64,000 nt of DNA from ATX-6F1 sp943369485 (GTDB lineage Bacteria; Cyanobacteriota; Cyanobacteriia; PCC-6307; Cyanobiaceae). Numbering within the stretch: position 1 is the stretch's first letter; each line of letters opens with the position of its first letter. Positions 59,186-64,000 of the stretch are shown piece by piece. The position numbers and the translations under genes are program-made. The notes under the pieces were generated by a model. It ran no database searches. It was not told where the DNA came from and saw nothing but the letters and a program-made list of their open reading frames with translations. Location of the stretch: NCBI GenBank assembly GCA_943369485.1, contig CALRNH020000002.1:1-64000 (forward strand). Reading direction: 5' to 3'.

Positions 59186-59791
59186 TCAAAGGGCCATCGT
59201 CCGCAGCAGGCGCAGGCCACCGACACGCCAGCTCAGAACGATGTGCGTCACCACCAGCAGGACCATGGCCGGAATCGTGGCCAGGTGGCTCACCCGCAGC
59301 ATCTGCCAGCTGGTCACCCCGAGCGGTTCAGCGAAGGCGAACAGGCTGGTGAGCCACCAGAACTGGGCGGGTTTATACATCGCCAGACCACTGATCAGGC
59401 TGAAGGCGAGCACGATCAGCATCAGGGTGTAGACGAGGCGGTGGGCCGAGAGCCTTCGCCGGGGGGCACTGGCGCTGGTCTTCAAGGCGGTGAGATCACC
59501 GAGTTCCCCCAGGCGCCGGCGGCGCCGCTGGATCAGCAGGGCCAGCCAGAGCCCCAGGTTGAGGGCATAGAGGCCCATGAAGCCGAAGTGCCAGTCGCGG
59601 CCGCCAGCCAGCCAGCCGCCGAGGGTGAACAGCTCCGGCACGGTGGCGCCGCCCCGGCCACCGAAGACAGGGTTGGCGTTGTAGATCTGCAGGCCGCTGG
59701 CGGCCATCACGATCAGCACCAGCAGGTTGAAGCCGTGGAAGGCCCGGGTCCAGAGCGGGTGGTGGGGCTGGCGGGCGGAGCTGTGGCCCAT
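59186..59791 (-). CDS. Membrane cytochrome b (b561/YedZ-like partner)
   Basis: A 201-residue protein with four membrane segments, each with candidate heme-ligand His: TRAFHGFNLLVLIVMAASGL, RDWHFGFMGLYALNLGLWLA, AHRLVYTLMLIVLAFSLISG and SHLATIPAMVLLVVTHIVLS. This is the cytochrome b561 / Ni-hydrogenase-type cytochrome b layout. It should pass electrons between the quinone pool and the exported molybdoenzyme 4 bases downstream. Its start is 1 base from the msrA stop. Confidence 0.86.
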   Translation of the reverse strand: MGHSSARQPHHPLWTRAFHGFNLLVLIVMAASGLQIYNANPVFGGRGGATVPELFTLGGWLAGGRDWHFGFMGLYALNLGLWLALLIQRRRRRLGELGDLTALKTSASAPRRRLSAHRLVYTLMLIVLAFSLISGLAMYKPAQFWWLTSLFAFAEPLGVTSWQMLRVSHLATIPAMVLLVVTHIVLSWRVGGLRLLRTMAL

Positions 59792-59792
59792 C

Positions 59793-60422
59793 TCAGAGCG
59801 CCATCGCCGGGAACAGCGCCCGCAGCCGCGCCAGCTTCGGTTGATCGTGGATCACAATGTAGGGGTGGAGCGGGTTCCGTGCCATGAAGTTCTGGTGGTA
59901 GGCCTCGGCGGGGTAGAACGCCTGCAGGGGCACCACCTGGGTGACGATCGGCTGCGGGAAACGGCGGCTGCGGCTTAGCTGGCCGATCGTCTGGAGGGCC
60001 GTGCGTTGTTGCTCCGGGTTGGCGGTGAAGATTGCGGAGCGGTACTGGGGGCCATGGTCGGGACCCTGGCGGTTGAGCTGGGTCGGATCATGGGCGACCT
60101 TGAAATAGATCGTCAGCAACTGACCGTAGGAGACCTGCCGAGGGTCGAAGCGGATCCTGACCGCCTCGGCATGGCCGCTGCGGCCGCTGCTGACCGTGTC
60201 GTAACTGGCCTCGTAGCGGCTGCCTCCGGCGTAGCCGGACACCACCTCGCGCACTCCCTTGACGTGCTCGAACACACCCTCCACCCCCCAGAAGCAGCCC
60301 CCCGCCAGCACGGCGGTCTGCAGGGATGGTGGCGGAGCTGCCGCCGCCCCAACGGCGCCCAGGGAAGGCACCAGCAGCAACAGGGCGAGGGCCAACGGCT
60401 GGCAGCGGTGACGCGAAGGCAT
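59793..60422 (-). CDS. msrA: Exported peptide-methionine (S)-S-oxide reductase MsrA
   Basis: A 209-residue MsrA with a signal peptide from ATG 60422 (LALALLLLVPSLGAVGAAAA), so it acts outside the cytoplasm. The catalytic Cys is Cys43 in TAVLAGGCFWGVEGVFEHVK. Other blocks: GYAGGSRYEASYDTVSSGRS, GHAEAVRIRFDPRQVSYG, and DPTQLNRQGPDHGPQYRSAI. It reduces oxidised methionine in envelope proteins and needs an extracytoplasmic reductant, which the DipZ-like protein could supply. Upstream of the cytochrome b and molybdoenzyme genes, apparently one operon. Confidence 0.93.
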   Translation of the reverse strand: MPSRHRCQPLALALLLLVPSLGAVGAAAAPPPSLQTAVLAGGCFWGVEGVFEHVKGVREVVSGYAGGSRYEASYDTVSSGRSGHAEAVRIRFDPRQVSYGQLLTIYFKVAHDPTQLNRQGPDHGPQYRSAIFTANPEQQRTALQTIGQLSRSRRFPQPIVTQVVPLQAFYPAEAYHQNFMARNPLHPYIVIHDQPKLARLRALFPAMAL

Positions 60423-60538
60423 GGCCCGGTCGAGATGTGATGCAGGGGTATACCTGCGAACGCCCTGATCGGATGGGGGCATCCTCGACCGGCTGGAGGG
60501 CGAACGCCGTAGCTTGAACCTCCGCTCTGGCGGCCTCG

Positions 60539-62827
60539 ATGGCTGACCCCGGCCCTACTCCCGATCCTTCCACCCCAGCGATGGGCGGCGGCTGGCCGGT
60601 GATCGACGGCTGGGCCCGGGCGACCCTCTCGCCCCGCGGCCCCCTGCTCTGGCAGACGCTGCTGCACAAGAGCGCCTGCCTCTCCTGTGCCTGGGGCACC
60701 GGCGGCCAGAACGGCGGTTTCGTCGATGAGCTGGGCGAACCGCTGCAGCGCTGCCTCAAGAGCGTCGAGGCGATCGCGGCGGAACTGCAGCCGGCGGTGA
60801 GCGAGGGGGTGTTCGCTGAGCGCAGCCTTGCGGAGTTGCAGACCCTCAGCTCCCTGGAGGCCGATCGGCTGGGGCGCCTCAGCCATCCCCTGATCCTGCG
60901 GGAGGGCCGCAGCCACTACGAGCGCCTCGGCTGGGATGACGTCTTCGAGCTGGCGGAAGCGGCCTTCCGCTGCCCAGCGGAGCGGCTGGCCTCCTACAGC
61001 TCCGGCCGCTCCTCCAACGAGGCCGCCTACCTGCTGCAGCTGCTGCTGCGGGTCCTGGGCTCGAACAACCTGGCCGACTGCTCCGACCTCTGCCACGCCC
61101 CCTCCACCGTGGGCCTGGGCGAGGTGTTCGGCTCGGGCACCTCGATGGTGAGCCTCGAGAGCCTGAAGCAGGCCGACTGCGTGGTGCTGGTGGGCTCCAA
61201 CGCCCCCGCCAACCACCCGCGGCTGATGAACGAGCTGATCCAGCTGCGGGAGCGGGGCGGCTCCGTGATCGTGATCAACCCGGTGCTGGAGGTGGGGCTG
61301 CTCAAGTTCGGCTCACCGGCCTTTCCGATCAAGTCGATGCTGCGGGGTTCGTCGATCGCCTCGCTCTTCCTGCAGCCGATTCCCGGCAGTGACACCGCCG
61401 TGTTCCTGGGGATCCAGAAGGCCCTGCTGGAGGCCGATGAGATCCAGTACGCCTTTCTCAGCGCCCACGCCGAGGGCTGGCAGGACGTGGTGGAGCAGCT
61501 CCGCTCCACCCCCTGGGAGGCAATCACCGCCTGCTGCGGCCTCAGCCGCGAGGAACTGGAGCACACCGCCGCCGTGATCGCCCGCGCCAAGGGCGTGGTG
61601 TTCGCCTGGGCGATGGGCATCACCCACCACGCCAATGGCACCGCCAACGTCCACGCGATCGCCAACACGGCGCTGCTGAGCGGAAATGTGGCCAAGGCGG
61701 GCGCGGGCACGATGCCGATCCGGGGCCACTCCAACGTGCAGGGGTTCGGTTCGATGGGTGTGACCGTGAAGCTCCGCGCCGAGATGCAGCAGGCGCTGGA
61801 GCAGCTGCTGGGGCGGCCCCTGAGCCGGGTACCGGGCTATGACACCCGTGCCCTGATTGAGGCGGCAGGTGCCGGGCTGGTGGACACGTTGCTCTGCCTG
61901 GGCGGCAACCTCTGGGGCGCCAACCCCGATTCCGCCCAGGCGAAACGGGCACTGGGGCGGATCGACACCGTGATCTACCTGGCCACCAAGCCCAATCCGG
62001 GCCATTTCCACGGGCTGGGGGCGAAACGCACCCTGGTGTTGCCGGTGTTCAACCGCTTCGAGACGCCGCACCGCACCACCACCGAAGCGGGCAACAACTT
62101 CGTGCGCCTCAACGAACCCGGCAGCACCCACCTCAAACGTGCCGATCTGATCAGCGAGGTGGGCTTCCTCTCCGCCCTGGCGGCCCGCCTGCTGGGCCGC
62201 GATCCCGTGGACTGGGCCCAGCTCCAGGATCCCGTCTACGTGCGCCAGCTGATCGCCCGCACCGTGCCTGGTTATGGCCCGATCGCCCACATCGATGAAA
62301 CCAAGCGGGAATTCAGCGTGCAGGGGCGGCTGTTCAGCGAGCCGACCTTCCCCACACCCTCGGGTCGGGCGCGGATGGAGGCCACCCCCCTGCCGGTGCT
62401 GGAGCTGCCTGGGCCGGCCCACTTCGGCGGTCTGGCGCCGGAGGAAACCGGCCTGGTGCTGGCGTTGATCACGGCCCGCAGCTACTCCCAGCACAACACC
62501 GTCGTCTACAAGGAAGGCGACGCCTACCGGGGCATGCCCCATCGGAACACGATCCTGATGAACCGCGCCGATCTCAAGCGCTCGGGCCTGGGTGCCCACC
62601 AGCGCGTGACGGTGCAGGGGGAAGCCGGGGTGCTCGAGAACGTGGAGATCATCCCCGGCGAGATTCGCGAGGGGGCGGCGCTGATGTTCTATCCGGAGGT
62701 GAACGCGATCCTCAGGGCCCAGGTCGATCCCCGCAGCGGCACGCCCGCCTTCAAACGGGTGCCGGTGCTGGTGCGATCGGAAGGGCCTGGAGTCAGGGGT
62801 CGTCCCGCAGCCGCCGCTGGCCCCTGA
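60539..62827 (+). CDS. FdhF/YdeP-family molybdopterin oxidoreductase
   Basis: A 762-residue bis-MGD-type molybdoenzyme of the YdeP group. CLSCAWGTGGQNGG (Cys47, Cys50), the YdeP-type N-terminal motif, replaces the four-Cys 4Fe-4S site of formate dehydrogenases. Domain blocks: YSSGRSSNEAAYLLQLLLRV, SDLCHAPSTVGLGEVFGSGT, then MPIRGHSNVQGFGSMGVTV, GGNLWGANPDSAQAKRALGR and FETPHRTTTEAGNNFVRLNE, ending in the MopB C-terminal barrel (SYSQHNTVVYKEGDAYRGMP). It has no signal peptide and is probably cytoplasmic. The substrate is not established for the family; YdeP is tied to acid resistance in E. coli. Confidence 0.86.
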   Translation: MADPGPTPDPSTPAMGGGWPVIDGWARATLSPRGPLLWQTLLHKSACLSCAWGTGGQNGGFVDELGEPLQRCLKSVEAIAAELQPAVSEGVFAERSLAELQTLSSLEADRLGRLSHPLILREGRSHYERLGWDDVFELAEAAFRCPAERLASYSSGRSSNEAAYLLQLLLRVLGSNNLADCSDLCHAPSTVGLGEVFGSGTSMVSLESLKQADCVVLVGSNAPANHPRLMNELIQLRERGGSVIVINPVLEVGLLKFGSPAFPIKSMLRGSSIASLFLQPIPGSDTAVFLGIQKALLEADEIQYAFLSAHAEGWQDVVEQLRSTPWEAITACCGLSREELEHTAAVIARAKGVVFAWAMGITHHANGTANVHAIANTALLSGNVAKAGAGTMPIRGHSNVQGFGSMGVTVKLRAEMQQALEQLLGRPLSRVPGYDTRALIEAAGAGLVDTLLCLGGNLWGANPDSAQAKRALGRIDTVIYLATKPNPGHFHGLGAKRTLVLPVFNRFETPHRTTTEAGNNFVRLNEPGSTHLKRADLISEVGFLSALAARLLGRDPVDWAQLQDPVYVRQLIARTVPGYGPIAHIDETKREFSVQGRLFSEPTFPTPSGRARMEATPLPVLELPGPAHFGGLAPEETGLVLALITARSYSQHNTVVYKEGDAYRGMPHRNTILMNRADLKRSGLGAHQRVTVQGEAGVLENVEIIPGEIREGAALMFYPEVNAILRAQVDPRSGTPAFKRVPVLVRSEGPGVRGRPAAAAGP

Positions 62828-63242
62828 GCAGGCGGCAGGCCAGAAGAAAGCCGCCGCAGGCGGCCAGTGAAACGGTGAGCACCTCCCCTCGCCCGGGGAT
62901 CAGCAGCACGTAGCCCTTCCCCTTGGTGAGCGCAGCGAAGCTCGACACACAGAACGGCATCAGGAACAGCCGCAGGGTCTGCCAGCGATCGGTTGGCGAG
63001 GGAACACCACGGGAGACGCTGAGCATCAGGCCCACGCCGATGATCACGCTGAGGCCCAGGGAGTTCAGCCAGAGCAGGGGATCGGGCTCGAACAGCGCGA
63101 TGGCGCTGACCAGGTACCAGATCAGGTAGCACCAGAGCACCTGCTTGCCGGCTCGCAGGTTGGCGAAGTAGCGCAGCAGGGCGATCGCCCGCCCCGAAGG
63201 CGGGTCCGCCCGTGATTCATTCCTTCCCTGATCGGCGCTCAA
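62793..63242 (-). CDS. Small membrane protein coupled to moaA
   Basis: A 149-residue protein with four membrane segments (VLWCYLIWYLVSAIALFEPD, WLNSLGLSVIIGVGLMLSVS, LRLFLMPFCVSSFAALTKGK and VLTVSLAACGGFLLACRLLR). KGKGYVLLIPGRGEVL is a distinctive loop. I do not know a function. Its ATG overlaps the moaA stop by 4 bases, and its end overlaps the YdeP-like gene end by 35 bases. Confidence 0.72.
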   Translation of the reverse strand: MSADQGRNESRADPPSGRAIALLRYFANLRAGKQVLWCYLIWYLVSAIALFEPDPLLWLNSLGLSVIIGVGLMLSVSRGVPSPTDRWQTLRLFLMPFCVSSFAALTKGKGYVLLIPGRGEVLTVSLAACGGFLLACRLLRGQRRLRDDP

Positions 63243-64000
63243 CCTCCCAGGTAGGCCATCTCGGCCCGGGTGGGGGCGGTCTGTTCTGTGGCGACGCCCC
63301 GTTGTTGCTCGTGGCGCTGCTCGCTCCAGCGGTCCGAGCGCCCACGCCAGAATCCGCTCAGGGCCTGGGCCAGGCCGGGCGCATCAAGGGCGGGCCGCAG
63401 CCAGGGTTTGAGATCGGTACCGCTGGTGGCGAACAGGCAGCCGTAGGCGATCCCATCGGCGGTGATGCGCAGGCGGTTGCAGTCGCCGCAGAAGGGGGCG
63501 CTGATCGAGGCCACCACGGCGACGTGAGCCCCTCCGGGACCGCCGCGGCCGCCGCCATCTCGGTAACGCCAGCGGCTGGAGGTGCCGTGGGCGCTGCGGC
63601 CCAGGGGCTCCAGGGGCCAGTGTTCGCCGAGGCGCGCCGTCATGTCCTGGGCGCTCAGCACCTGATCGGCGGACCAGCCGTTGCGGTTGCCCACATCCAT
63701 GAACTCGATCAGGCGCAGCTCGAGACCTCGCTCCCGGGCCAGTTCCGCCAGGGGCAGCAGCTGGTCGCCGTTACCGCCGCGGGTGAGCACGGCGTTGAGC
63801 TTGAGGTCGCCCTGGGCTGGATCAAAACCCGCCGCACGGGCGTTCTCGATCGCCGCGAGCACCTTCTCCAGCACCATCGCTCCGGCAGCGGCCCCCCCGC
63901 TGAGCCCGGCCATGCGAGCCACGCTGGCGCCATCGCTGCCATCGAGGCTGAGGGTGATCCGGTCGAGGCCCGCCGCCTTGAGCCCCCGGGCCCGTTCGGC
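63239..64000 (-). CDS. moaA: GTP 3',8-cyclase MoaA, 3' part (partial at window edge)
   Basis: C-terminal two thirds of the radical SAM enzyme that, with MoaC, starts molybdenum cofactor synthesis from GTP. The coding frame continues to the window edge at 64000 (AERARGLKAAGLDRITLSLD). Visible are LKLNAVLTRGGNGDQLLPLA, LRLIEFMDVGNRNGWSADQV, and the second cluster FCGDCNRLRITADGIAYGCL, with three Cys ligands of the C-terminal 4Fe-4S that binds GTP. The N-terminal CxxxCxxC lies outside the window. Coupled to the small membrane protein downstream. Confidence 0.94.
   Translation of the reverse strand, partial: AERARGLKAAGLDRITLSLDGSDGASVARMAGLSGGAAAGAMVLEKVLAAIENARAAGFDPAQGDLKLNAVLTRGGNGDQLLPLAELARERGLELRLIEFMDVGNRNGWSADQVLSAQDMTARLGEHWPLEPLGRSAHGTSSRWRYRDGGGRGGPGGAHVAVVASISAPFCGDCNRLRITADGIAYGCLFATSGTDLKPWLRPALDAPGLAQALSGFWRGRSDRWSEQRHEQQRGVATEQTAPTRAEMAYLGG

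Overview
The window reads as a chromosomal segment of a GC-rich picocyanobacterium of the Cyanobium / alpha-type Synechococcus group. Pointers seen in the sequence are the PSII lipoprotein CyanoQ (PsbQ), a Tic20-like protein, DUF3134, DUF1400 and DUF4079 proteins, a picocyanobacterial sucrose-phosphate synthase, a group 2 sigma factor and AcnB. The placement is inference from gene content and from the gene order mraY / DUF3134 / argG / rpsF / Tic20 / aroE / dnaK. Genes are tightly packed, and many start codons overlap the previous stop by 1 or 4 bases. I found no tRNA, rRNA, CRISPR array or insertion sequence.

1-33,600 is mostly core genome: the end of uvrA, a DUF1400 hydrolase, sucrose-phosphate synthase without its usual C-terminal phosphatase-like domain, an LCP protein, purT, mraY, argG, rpsF, a Tic20-like gene, aroE, dnaK (with a clear terminator), thiO-like/psbQ, purU, an O-antigen-ligase-like gene overlapping a radical SAM gene, an LEA-like lipoprotein, acnB, a DAHP synthase, a phytol-kinase-like gene, a sigma factor, ppk, an MFS transporter, and two YbjQ-type proteins, one of which carries three tandem copies of the domain.

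33,700-46,300 is more mixed. Two paralogous EAL proteins with a YkuI-like C-terminus come first; one has lost a metal-ligand asparagine. A nine-gene, fully coupled minus-strand operon follows: mrpC-D-E-F-G-(MrpA C-terminal domain)-B-hydrolase-GNAT, with no full MrpA. Then come psiE and a GGDEF-EAL gene of visibly lower GC. That gene lies between a decayed fragment of a CLC transporter gene and the intact CLC gene.

46,300-64,000 holds CLC, an anti-sigma/ECF sigma pair, an EamA transporter, a DM13 protein, a chlorite-dismutase-family protein, a DUF4079 membrane protein, an inward-rectifier-like protein whose K+ selectivity filter is replaced, a CcdA-thioredoxin fusion, molybdenum cofactor genes (moaC, moeA, moaE, moaD, moaB, moaA), a TauE/SafE permease, a molybdopterin oxidoreductase with a membrane cytochrome b partner, an exported MsrA, and a YdeP-like molybdoenzyme. 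I infer that this last stretch works together in extracytoplasmic redox repair (oxidised methionine, disulfides, perhaps oxychlorine species) with its own cofactor supply next door. That hypothesis and the filterless Kir-like protein are the most promising leads here.
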